A stretch of DNA of 35,105 nucleotides, taken from the NCBI GenBank assembly GCA_018267055.1, contig JAFDZF010000193.1, positions 1 to 35,105 of the forward strand, written 5' to 3'. The notes below the pieces were generated by a model. It was not told the origin of the DNA and did no database searches. It saw nothing but the letters and a program-made list of their open reading frames with translations. The DNA comes from Bacteroidota bacterium (lineage in GTDB: Bacteria; Bacteroidota; Bacteroidia; Flavobacteriales_F; PHOS-HE28). This document shows positions 28,101-34,574 of this stretch, one piece after another (the stretch's first letter is position 1; each line of letters starts with the position of its first letter). The translations under genes were made by a program, and so were the position numbers.

Positions 28101-30184
28101 AGTACAACTGGCACGAGTTCTCCTTCCAGCACATCCCCGACCGGCGGGGCTGGGGCCAGGCGCACTACTTCCAGTTCAAGAACGACGGCTTCAACAACAT
28201 CACCTATGACCGTCCGGAGCGGGACTTCGACTATTACAGCGGCCTGCGCCAGATCGGTTGCCTCGTGGAAGGGAACAGCGTGAACAATGTGCGCTGGACC
28301 AAGGACCTCGAGACCCAGGAAGGCCAGGGTTGCAGCGATAAGCCCTCGCTCGTGGTGGGCGTGGTGGACCCGTTCGATTTCTCCACCTGGATGAGCCGCT
28401 ACAACGGGGTGGGGCGCTTCTATGGCAACGTGAACGACAACGGCAACTGCCGGTCCCGCCAGGAGAAGTACTTCATCTTCCGAGAGCGCTATCCCGAGCA
28501 GATGGCGGGCATGGCCAACATGCTCAACAATGAGATCCCCGACGGGCATTTCGTGCTGATCTACACCTACCTCACGCTGCTGCGCGACTACGTGGACACC
28601 TCGGTGGTGATGCCCGCCCTGCATGGCATCGGCGCGAACGCCCTGTACAACGGCCTGGTGCCCGACAGCGTGCCGTACATCTTCTTCTGCAAGAAGGGCG
28701 ATCCGTCCTCGGTGGTGGAGCTCTGGGGCCAGACCTTCACCTCGATCATCGACACCACCCTCTCCGTGGAGGTGAACGGTCACAGCGGTGCTGTCCATAC
28801 GCCGCAGTCCGGCAGCGCGCTGGAGTGGACCGGCCTCTCGTGGCGGGCGGTCCCGGTCGAGCCGTACGACAGCACGCGCATCAGCATCAGCGGAGTGACC
28901 CCGTCGGGTGCGGAGCAGCCGCTGCAGACCTATGGCGGCACCAGCGGCGACGCGGACCTGACGCCCCTGCTCTCCGCGGCCCAATACCCGCAACTGCGGC
29001 TGAGCGGTTCCTTCTGGAACGATTCGGTGGCCTCGCCCCGGCCCGCACAATTGCGCCGGTGGCAGCTGCTCGGCACACCGGCGCCGGAATGCGCCATCGA
29101 TCCGCCGCGGGGCTTCTACGAGCACCTCGACAGCCTCTTCCAAGGCCAGCCCGCCAGCGTGATGGTCGCCGTGCACAACATCAGCGACATGGCCATGGAC
29201 AGCCTGCTGATGGCGGCCTGGGTGGTGGACCAGAACAACCAGCGGCACCTGGTGCATTACAAGCGCAATGCCCCGCTCGCCGCGGGCGCCGTGCTGCAGG
29301 ACACCATCCGTTTCAGCACCGACGGCTTCCCGGGCACCAACACCCTGATCGTGGAAGCGAACCCGCACGACACCGCCACCGGCGTCTATGATCAGCCCGA
29401 GCAGTACCACTTCAACAACATCGCCACCCTCCGCTTCGTCACCCGGCAGGACAAGGAGAACCCCGTGCTGGACGTGACCTTCGATGGCATCCACATCCTC
29501 GATGGCGACATCGTGAGCGCCCGGCCGGAGATCCAGGTGACCCTCGACGATGAGAACCGGACCCTCCTGCTCGACAGTCCCGGGGACACCGTCTACTTCA
29601 AGTTCTTCCTCACCGATCCCAACGGCACCCTCCGTCGTATCTACTTCCGCCAGGGCGCGCAGGAGATCCTGCAGTTCATCCCGGCCACCGGGCCGGAGAA
29701 CCTGAGCAAGGTGATCTACCGTCCCACCTTCAGCCAGGACGGGGTGTACCAGCTGATGGCCAGGGCCACCGATGTGAGCCGCAACAACAGCGGCGACCGG
29801 GACTATGCCGTGCGGTTCGAGGTGATCAATCGCCCCACCATCACCGAGGTGCTCAACTACCCGAACCCTTTCACCACGAGCACGCGCTTCGTCTTCACCC
29901 TCACCGGCCATGAAGTGCCCACGGCCATGCGCATCCAGATCATGACGATCAGCGGGCGCGTGGTGCGCGAGGTCGGCATGACGGAGCTGGGCCCGATGCA
30001 CGTGGGGCGCAACATCACCGAGTTCGCTTGGGACGGCACCGATCAGTTCGGCGACCGCCTGGCACGCGGGGTCTACCTCTACCGGGTGATGGCCCAGCTG
30101 CACGGCGAGGACATCGAGTACCGCGAGACGAGCGCCGGCTCCTACTTCACCAAGGGGTTCGGCAAGATGTACCTGTTGCGCTAG
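25103..30184 (+). CDS. Giant C25 (gingipain-like) cysteine peptidase, PorU-like, 1,693 aa
   Basis: Signal peptide MRRSLLSALSVLLAGWAMAQ. The N-terminal domain (about 21-400) has SYGNGWIDYDRQYWSFKIWK and GIYRIDSLSLANAGFPI, as in PorU and related C25 proteins. The caspase-like catalytic domain (about 410-785) contains LIIVTHATLMEAAQAYASYR, RPRALFLIGKS, VPVGRLAARTPTDVYRYLDK, and a probable dyad: His655 in MTFFAHAFGGGFDI and Cys685 in VIGNSCYSGNIH. CARDB-like Ig modules follow near 787 and 1349; about 1070-1230 may be an ILEI-like domain (IPDGHFVLIYTY, PYIFFCKKG). The end (about 1580-1693) is a FlgD-like Ig module with LNYPNPFTTSTRF and WDGTDQFGDRLARGVYLYRV, as in PorU. Canonical PorU is about 1,150-1,300 residues, so this is probably a paralogue acting with the coupled PorV-like protein. 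Target cargo is unknown. Confidence 0.86.
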   Translation: MRRSLLSALSVLLAGWAMAQSYGNGWIDYDRQYWSFKIWKEGIYRIDSLSLANAGFPIGDVDVRAVQLFGRERQVPLYVQGESDGQLNTGDFIEFYAKGNDTWLDSLAWDDPAHINNPFYSAFNDTIQYFLTWDVPATSARIPLAASTGWESVPARPWCWGSAMIAFPHIYQAGKRTFHDASNALFNEAEGYFASIPLNAIAADASQQFEVPAYDPYQDAQVATVGLDVVSASMNDAGNGACPNHHLRVAVNGTPLTDTTFTGYQLNKFHYELPWNVTAASNVSIGLTAVHDLTCTEFPSDYPDRQVMSWARLRYPRKFLLVYDEFSSIEVPFDGTNAPAHLAFPYAPPVLYAWGDTLRRVDCIQDNSTGLWHALVPGGTGTDTKVVISRVLSTIPVTQFQRVNGTGFFHDLGLQLTDSALIIVTHATLMEAAQAYASYRHISPVAPYNTIVADVDELYQQFGGGIPKHPLAIRRFVKYVHDHAPTRPRALFLIGKSVKAPPTGGGDPNRGYRRDPLAYARCLVPTMGFPPSDALFTLDLNGTQPNDLTVPVGRLAARTPTDVYRYLDKVQALEGQAPAKWMKNILHFRGGFELAEWQAFDAALESYRVIAEDTCFSGRVIKFIKDGGGVIEQASADSVNMLIEQGVTLMTFFAHAFGGGFDITIDEPANYDWHGKYPTVIGNSCYSGNIHLYDAASASEKFVLPDHAGAIAFLSSVDVGLSGYLQNYTQDFYRSFGQLNYGKSIGDHMRFAVHQQLTNPSLEALNSAQTLALHGDPTIVMNSPKEVDLEIEDADVSISPEPVTADADSFHVQAVVRNIGRGTYTPFSVAVQRTQPGLPAGQPVIRQMVLPHFQDTVSFTLPTDPGTGGGQGLNDLEVRVDLDPNVIPELDDQGNNVAHRTLLITSGDLLPVDPYDFAITPDPAPLLQASTGDPFAPVRRYIFQIDTTDLYNSPLREQGQVSAPGGVVSWQPQQIYALNNTQDSVVYYWRCTLDSAGNGEYNWHEFSFQHIPDRRGWGQAHYFQFKNDGFNNITYDRPERDFDYYSGLRQIGCLVEGNSVNNVRWTKDLETQEGQGCSDKPSLVVGVVDPFDFSTWMSRYNGVGRFYGNVNDNGNCRSRQEKYFIFRERYPEQMAGMANMLNNEIPDGHFVLIYTYLTLLRDYVDTSVVMPALHGIGANALYNGLVPDSVPYIFFCKKGDPSSVVELWGQTFTSIIDTTLSVEVNGHSGAVHTPQSGSALEWTGLSWRAVPVEPYDSTRISISGVTPSGAEQPLQTYGGTSGDADLTPLLSAAQYPQLRLSGSFWNDSVASPRPAQLRRWQLLGTPAPECAIDPPRGFYEHLDSLFQGQPASVMVAVHNISDMAMDSLLMAAWVVDQNNQRHLVHYKRNAPLAAGAVLQDTIRFSTDGFPGTNTLIVEANPHDTATGVYDQPEQYHFNNIATLRFVTRQDKENPVLDVTFDGIHILDGDIVSARPEIQVTLDDENRTLLLDSPGDTVYFKFFLTDPNGTLRRIYFRQGAQEILQFIPATGPENLSKVIYRPTFSQDGVYQLMARATDVSRNNSGDRDYAVRFEVINRPTITEVLNYPNPFTTSTRFVFTLTGHEVPTAMRIQIMTISGRVVREVGMTELGPMHVGRNITEFAWDGTDQFGDRLARGVYLYRVMAQLHGEDIEYRETSAGSYFTKGFGKMYLLR

Positions 30185-30187
30185 GGC

Positions 30188-30195
30188 TACTTTCG
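30188..30195 (+). promoter_or_regulatory. Predicted -7 box of lnt
   Basis: TACTTTCG, one base off TAnnTTTG, begins 3 nt after the stop of the C25 peptidase gene and ends 6 nt before the lnt ATG. It implies a separate, leaderless or near-leaderless lnt transcript. Confidence 0.5.
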
Positions 30196-30201
30196 GCCCG
30201 C

Positions 30202-31896
30202 ATGCGCCTGCGCACCTTCCTGCTCCTTGCCTCGCTGGCCACGGGCGCGCTTTGGGCGCTGGCCTGGCCGGCCATCGGCGGCCTCACCCCGCTGGCGTTC
30301 ATCGCCTGGGTGCCCCTGCTGCTCGCGGAGGAGCGTTTCTCCCGCGCCGCGCCGTCCGAGCGTCCGCGCCGCTTCATGCGCTATGTGTTCCTCGCGCTCA
30401 CGGTGTGGAACGTGGCCACCACCTGGTGGCTGTTCTGTGTGAGCGAGCCCTTGACCACGCGCCTCTTCACCCTTATCGGTCCCAACGTCGGCAACGTCCT
30501 GCTGATGTCCCTGCCCTGGGTGGTGATGCGCGCGGTGCGCCGCTGGCGCGGCGGACGCTGGGCCCGTTGGGCGCTGGTGCTCTGCTGGACGGCCTTCGAG
30601 CGTTTCCACATGCATTGGGACCTGAGCTGGCCCTGGCTCACCCTGGGGAACGTCTTCGCGGAGCATCCGGCCTGGGTGCAGTGGTACGAGGTCACCGGCA
30701 CGCTCGGCGGCACGCTCTGGATCTGGCTGGTCTCCCTGGCGGTGTTCGACCTGGCACGGCCGCGGATGGTGGAAGGCCGGTGGGCTGCGCGCGCCGGCAT
30801 CACGCGCGCATCGCTCCTGGCCGCCGCCGTGATCGTTCTTCCGCTGTTCGCGTCGTTCGTGCGCTATGCGACGTTCACCGAGAAGGGCGATCCGGTGGAG
30901 GTGGTGGTGGTGCAGCCCAACATCGATCCCTACAACGAGAAGTTCGGCGTCGTGGACCCGCTGGAGCAGCTGGACCGGATGCTCGCGCAGGCCGCCCAGC
31001 TGATCACGCCGTCCACGGCCCTGGTGGTGTTGCCCGAGACCGCGCTCCAGGAGGCGTCCACGTTGAGCGACGACCAGGGCCGGCTCGTGTTCCATGGCCT
31101 GTGGGAGAACGACCTCGGGGCATCGCGCAGCATGGAGCGCATCCGGGCATTCCTGAAGGCGCACCCCGGCACCTCGCTCATCGCGGGCATGTCGTCCACC
31201 ATGCTCTACCCGGCCGGTGCGAAGGTGCCCTACACCGCCCGCCCGCTGGAAGGGACGGGCCGCGGCTTCGACGCGTTCAACGCAGCGGTGCTGGTGCGGC
31301 CCGACGGTTCCTTCGAGCCTTACCACAAATCCAAACTGGTGCCCGGCGTGGAGCTCATGCCCTTCGAGCAGGTGCTGGGCCCCCTCACGTCCTTCGCCAT
31401 CGACCTGGGCGGCACCACCGGCAGCCTGGGCACCCAGGAGGAACGGGAAGTGATGCGCACCGCGGACGGCCGCCTGCGGCTGGCACCGGTGATCTGCTAT
31501 GAAAGCATCTATGGCGACCATGTCGCGGCGCACGTACGCAATGGGGCCACCCTCATCGCCATCATGACGAACGACGGCTGGTGGTCCGACTCGCCGGGCT
31601 ACAAGCAGCACCTGGCCTATGGGCGGCTCCGTGCCGTGGAAACGCGTCGCTGCATCGCCCGCTCGGCCAACACCGGCATCTCCGGCTTCATCGATCAGCG
31701 TGGCGACCTCCACCAGTCGACCGGCTGGTGGGTGGACGCCACGGAGCGCGCCACCCTGCTGGCCCGCGGCGACCTCACCTTCTTCGTCCGCTATGGGGAC
31801 CTGATCGGGATGGCGGCGGAGGCTTTGGCCGCCCTGCTGATCGTGGTGTTGCTGGTGCGGTGGCCGGTGCGCCTGCTCGCGCGACGCCGGGCGTGA
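30202..31896 (+). CDS. lnt: Apolipoprotein N-acyltransferase
   Basis: Lnt adds the third acyl chain to the N-terminal cysteine of lipoproteins at the periplasmic face of the inner membrane. The 564-residue protein has about six N-terminal membrane segments (to about residue 220), a nitrilase-like periplasmic domain starting at VEVVVVQPNIDPYNEKF, and a last hydrophobic helix (EALAALLIVVLLVRWPVRLL). The catalytic triad is visible: Glu279 in VVLPETALQEA, Lys376 in YHKSKLVPGVELMPFE and Cys432 in APVICYESIYGDHV. The conserved IMTNDGWWSDSPGYKQHLAY and RRCIARSANTGISGFID follow. The length is slightly above the usual 500-540. The frame is open upstream, but the ATG at 30202 follows a TACTTTCG box and begins the first membrane helix. 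hemH starts 23 nt after the stop. Confidence 0.95.
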   Translation: MRLRTFLLLASLATGALWALAWPAIGGLTPLAFIAWVPLLLAEERFSRAAPSERPRRFMRYVFLALTVWNVATTWWLFCVSEPLTTRLFTLIGPNVGNVLLMSLPWVVMRAVRRWRGGRWARWALVLCWTAFERFHMHWDLSWPWLTLGNVFAEHPAWVQWYEVTGTLGGTLWIWLVSLAVFDLARPRMVEGRWAARAGITRASLLAAAVIVLPLFASFVRYATFTEKGDPVEVVVVQPNIDPYNEKFGVVDPLEQLDRMLAQAAQLITPSTALVVLPETALQEASTLSDDQGRLVFHGLWENDLGASRSMERIRAFLKAHPGTSLIAGMSSTMLYPAGAKVPYTARPLEGTGRGFDAFNAAVLVRPDGSFEPYHKSKLVPGVELMPFEQVLGPLTSFAIDLGGTTGSLGTQEEREVMRTADGRLRLAPVICYESIYGDHVAAHVRNGATLIAIMTNDGWWSDSPGYKQHLAYGRLRAVETRRCIARSANTGISGFIDQRGDLHQSTGWWVDATERATLLARGDLTFFVRYGDLIGMAAEALAALLIVVLLVRWPVRLLARRRA

Positions 31897-31903
31897 GGAC
31901 CCG

Positions 31904-31911
31904 TAGTTTCG
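31904..31911 (+). promoter_or_regulatory. Predicted -7 box of hemH
   Basis: TAGTTTCG, one base off TAnnTTTG, lies between the lnt stop and the hemH ATG and ends 8 nt before that ATG, the same arrangement as at lnt. Confidence 0.5.
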
Positions 31912-31919
31912 CGCCCCGC

Positions 31920-32975
31920 ATGGCCTCCGTATCCCGTCCCCGCACCGGTGTCCTCCTGCTCAACGTGGGCACACCGGACAGCCCCCGCGTGCCGGATGTC
32001 CGCCGCTACCTGGCGCAGTTCCTGGGCGATGGCCGCGTGATCGATCTGCCACCCGTACCGCGCAAGCTGCTGGTCAATGGGATCATCGTGCCGTTCCGGG
32101 CGCCGAAGAGCGCCAAGGCCTACGCCAAGCTGTGGACGGAGCAGGGGTCGCCGCTCATCGTGCATGGCACGGCCCTGCGGGACGGATTGCAGCGGCTGTT
32201 GGGCGAGGCCTACCGTGTGGCGCTCGCCATGCGGTACCAGCATCCGTCCATCGCGGCGGGGCTGGAGGAGCTGCGCAAGGCCGGTGTGCAGGAACTCCTG
32301 CTGGTGCCGCTCTATCCCCAGTATGCCTCTTCGTCGACCGGTTCGTCGGTGGAGGAGGTGTTCCGCCAGCTGGCCGCATGGAACGACATCCCGCCGGTGA
32401 AGGTGCTTCCGCCGTTCCATGCCGAGGAAGGCTATCTGCAGGCCTTCACGGAGCGCATCGCCGCTTGCGCACCCACGACGTACGATCACGTCCTGTTCAG
32501 CTTCCACGGCCTCCCGGAGCGCCACATCCAACGCTCCCACACGCCGGGTTCCGGCATGTTGCAACGGGACCTTCCGGCCACATCGATCGATGGTTGCCCC
32601 TGTGAGACCGCCGATCACGATGCGCATCCCACCTGCTACAAGGCCCAGTGCCATGCCACGGCCCGCGCCCTGGCGGCCCGCGTCGGCCTGCGCGCAGGTA
32701 CGTGGTCGGTCGGGTTCCAGTCCCGCCTCGACCAGCGATGGATCAAGCCGTTCTCGGACCAGCTGATCGAGGAGCTGGCCCGCAACGGATGCCGCCGCTT
32801 GCTGGTGGTGAGCCCCGCTTTCGTGGCGGATTGCCTGGAAACGGTGGTCGAGATCGGCGACGAGTACGCCGAGCTGTTCCGGGAGCATGGCGGGCAGGAA
32901 CTGCGGCTGGTGGAAAGCCTCAATGCCTCCCCCACTTGGGTGGACGCGCTCGCCGGCCTGTGCCGGCGGATGTGA
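31920..32975 (+). CDS. hemH: Ferrochelatase
   Basis: HemH inserts iron into a porphyrin at the end of haem synthesis. The 351-residue protein has RTGVLLLNVGTPDSPRVPDV (8-27), VLFSFHGLPERHIQRSH with the metal-site His196, WSVGFQSRLDQRWIKP and VVSPAFVADCLETVVEIGDE with the proton-accepting Glu307. A cysteine cluster, Cys226, Cys228, Cys239 and Cys244, lies within GCPCETADHDAHPTCYKAQC; equivalent internal cysteines bind a [2Fe-2S] cluster in some bacterial ferrochelatases, so a cluster is possible here. Start is ATG at 31920, after a TAGTTTCG box; upstream in-frame sequence overlaps lnt. Whether the substrate is protoporphyrin IX or coproporphyrin III cannot be told from this window. A perfect-stem terminator follows. 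Confidence 0.95.
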   Translation: MASVSRPRTGVLLLNVGTPDSPRVPDVRRYLAQFLGDGRVIDLPPVPRKLLVNGIIVPFRAPKSAKAYAKLWTEQGSPLIVHGTALRDGLQRLLGEAYRVALAMRYQHPSIAAGLEELRKAGVQELLLVPLYPQYASSSTGSSVEEVFRQLAAWNDIPPVKVLPPFHAEEGYLQAFTERIAACAPTTYDHVLFSFHGLPERHIQRSHTPGSGMLQRDLPATSIDGCPCETADHDAHPTCYKAQCHATARALAARVGLRAGTWSVGFQSRLDQRWIKPFSDQLIEELARNGCRRLLVVSPAFVADCLETVVEIGDEYAELFREHGGQELRLVESLNASPTWVDALAGLCRRM

Positions 32976-32989
32976 AGAGTGGATGAAGA

Positions 32990-33011
32990 AGGGCCGCCCG
33001 GAGGCGGCCCT
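32990..33011. terminator. Bidirectional intrinsic terminator-like hairpin between hemH and the T9SS cargo gene
   Basis: A perfect 9-bp stem, AGGGCCGCC (32990-32998) and GGCGGCCCT (33003-33011), encloses a CGGA loop in the 59-nt gap between two convergent stop codons. On the minus strand the stem is followed by TCTTCATCC, a moderately T-rich tail; on the plus strand the tail is poor. It can serve both genes. Confidence 0.75.
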
Positions 33012-33034
33012 GTCCATGTTCCGGATCGAGGCGG

Positions 33035-34333
33035 TCACCGTAGCATCACGCGCCGCGTCATCACGTTGGTGGTGTTCTGCAATTGCACCACGTACACGCC
33101 AGTGGCGATGGTGCCCTTGTTCACCTTCAAGGTGGTGGCGCCGGTGTTGATCACCTGGCTCGGACGCACGGTCATCACTTTGCCCTGGGCATCCAAGAGG
33201 GACAGGTCGTACATGCCGTCGAGCGTGGAGCTCACCACCACGTTCAGGTCATCGCCGTCGTCCCAGGCGTTCACGATCTCGATGCCGTCCGGCGCGCCGC
33301 AGCCGGCCGCGATCACGTCGAAGGTCGCGGTGGTGCCATCGAGGTCCGTCTGGCTGAGGCGATAGTAGGCGAGGCCCTTGCCGTCCTGGTCGATGAAGCT
33401 GTAGTGCAGCATGCCGCTGTGATTGCCGGCCCCCTCCACCTGGCCGATCTCCGTCCACGTAGCGGCATCGGCGCTCTTCTCGATGGTGAAATGGTCGTTG
33501 TCCTGCTCCGAGGCTGTGGTCCAGGCCAATTCCACCGTGCTGCCCTTGCAGGTCCCGTTCCAGGCGACCAACTGGATGGGGAGCGGCGTGGTCACGCTGG
33601 CGAGCGTCCACGAACGGAAGAAATCACCCGCTGCGATGGCCGCGCCTGCGACCTGACCGGCGCTCGCCGTGCCTTGCGGCATCATGTCACCCCATTGCTG
33701 GGTGGCGGTCTTGAACCGTTGCGCACCGATCGTCGCGGCAGTGGCGGTGTTGGGGGCGACCAGCTCGGCCGGATCGTAGCTGAACGTGAGGGTGACCGCT
33801 GGAAGGGTGGTGTAGTTGAAGGTCGCCTGCGAGGGATCGATGATCCAGAAACGGTCCACCGCATTGGCGGAATTGTTCACGGCCCCCGTGGGGAAATCGT
33901 TCATGTGCGTCACATCGCTCGGCTTGTACAGCAGGTTGTTCCAGGCATTGGCCGAGGTGGTGGTGCCCTTCCAGTTGTAGGTGGCGAAGACCATCGAGGA
34001 CGTGGCGGCCACGGCGCCTGCGGTGGTCTTTGTAACCACCAAGGGGATCTTCACGTTGGAACGGGTGGTGAAGGGGATGGTGTACGTGCCGGTGGTGGCC
34101 GCCTGGGTCCACCGGATGCGGTTCTTCTCCCGTTCGCTCACGATATTGCCCTGCCCCGCGGGGGTGGTGGTGATGGCGTCCGTCGCCGGGTTGTCGACCA
34201 CGATATAGGTCGTGGCCGTGGACGTCGTATCGAATACCACATAGGGATTGCCGTTCAGGACCAGCCGTGCTCCTTGCCCATGGAGGCAAGTGGTCATAAT
34301 GGATGCGAGAAGAACGGGTATGAGTTTCTTCAT
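33035..34333 (-). CDS. Secreted T9SS cargo protein of unknown function, 432 aa
   Basis: The signal peptide MKKLIPVLLASIMTTCLHGQ is followed by a Thr/Ala/Asn-rich region of about 230 residues (LVLNGNPYVVFDTTSTATTY, NKIRWTQ-like NRIRWTQAATTGTYTIPF) that I cannot place. Then comes a common Bacteroidota module: LPIQLVAWNGTCKGSTVELA, WTTASEQDNDHFTIEKSADA and YYRLSQTDLDGTTATFDVI (about 255-345). The last 75 or so residues (NAWDDGDDLNVVVSSTLDG to GVYVVQLQNTTNVMTRRVML) form a T9SS type A C-terminal signal ending in basic residues. It should cross the inner membrane by Sec and the outer membrane by T9SS. The first half may be a repeat-free adhesin or enzyme-less surface domain; I do not name it. Its promoter is the best in the window. 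Confidence 0.85.
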   Translation of the reverse strand: MKKLIPVLLASIMTTCLHGQGARLVLNGNPYVVFDTTSTATTYIVVDNPATDAITTTPAGQGNIVSEREKNRIRWTQAATTGTYTIPFTTRSNVKIPLVVTKTTAGAVAATSSMVFATYNWKGTTTSANAWNNLLYKPSDVTHMNDFPTGAVNNSANAVDRFWIIDPSQATFNYTTLPAVTLTFSYDPAELVAPNTATAATIGAQRFKTATQQWGDMMPQGTASAGQVAGAAIAAGDFFRSWTLASVTTPLPIQLVAWNGTCKGSTVELAWTTASEQDNDHFTIEKSADAATWTEIGQVEGAGNHSGMLHYSFIDQDGKGLAYYRLSQTDLDGTTATFDVIAAGCGAPDGIEIVNAWDDGDDLNVVVSSTLDGMYDLSLLDAQGKVMTVRPSQVINTGATTLKVNKGTIATGVYVVQLQNTTNVMTRRVMLR

Positions 34334-34341
34334 GGTATAAC

Positions 34342-34371
34342 CAAATTTAGGTCATACCCGTCCCGAATCAA
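34342..34371 (-). promoter_or_regulatory. Complete Bacteroidota promoter of the T9SS cargo gene
   Basis: On the minus strand a TTG (34371-34369) is followed by exactly 19 nt and then TAAATTTG (34349-34342), a full match to the -33/-7 architecture (TTG, 19-21 nt, TAnnTTTG). The box ends 8 nt before the ATG at 34333, so the transcript would be leaderless or have a leader of a few bases. Confidence 0.75.
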
Positions 34372-34574
34372 TAGTCCAACCCCACTTTTTGCTCGACGAA
34401 CGACGTTTTTTGCACAGGAGGATGTGTGGAACGTCGAAAGCCTTGCTGGATGTGGACTTGGACGAAGGTCAGGGCGGGTCGGGCACGGGTGGGTCGCCCG
34501 GCCATAAGTAGGACGGCCGGCTTCGGCAGCGGTTGCCCGGTTGCGGATAACTTGCCCGCAGCCTTCGCTTCACA
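34372..34574. other. Intergenic region upstream of pabB
   Basis: No gene is supported here. It is divergent regulatory space for the T9SS cargo gene and pabB. A 6-bp inverted repeat CCGGCC / GGCCGG (34498-34503 and 34515-34520, 11-nt loop) and a weak TAACTTGC at 34548-34555, 19 nt before the pabB ATG, are the only features I could pick out; neither is convincing. Composition is less GC-rich between 34372 and 34440. Confidence 0.35.

Noticed and set aside
25127-30103. A 1,658-codon open frame antisense to the C25 peptidase gene
   Set aside because: It is the mirror of a real gene with strong third-position GC; the translation is rich in His, Gly, Val, Ala and Arg without domain motifs, while the sense frame has a signal peptide, catalytic residues and a FlgD-like end.
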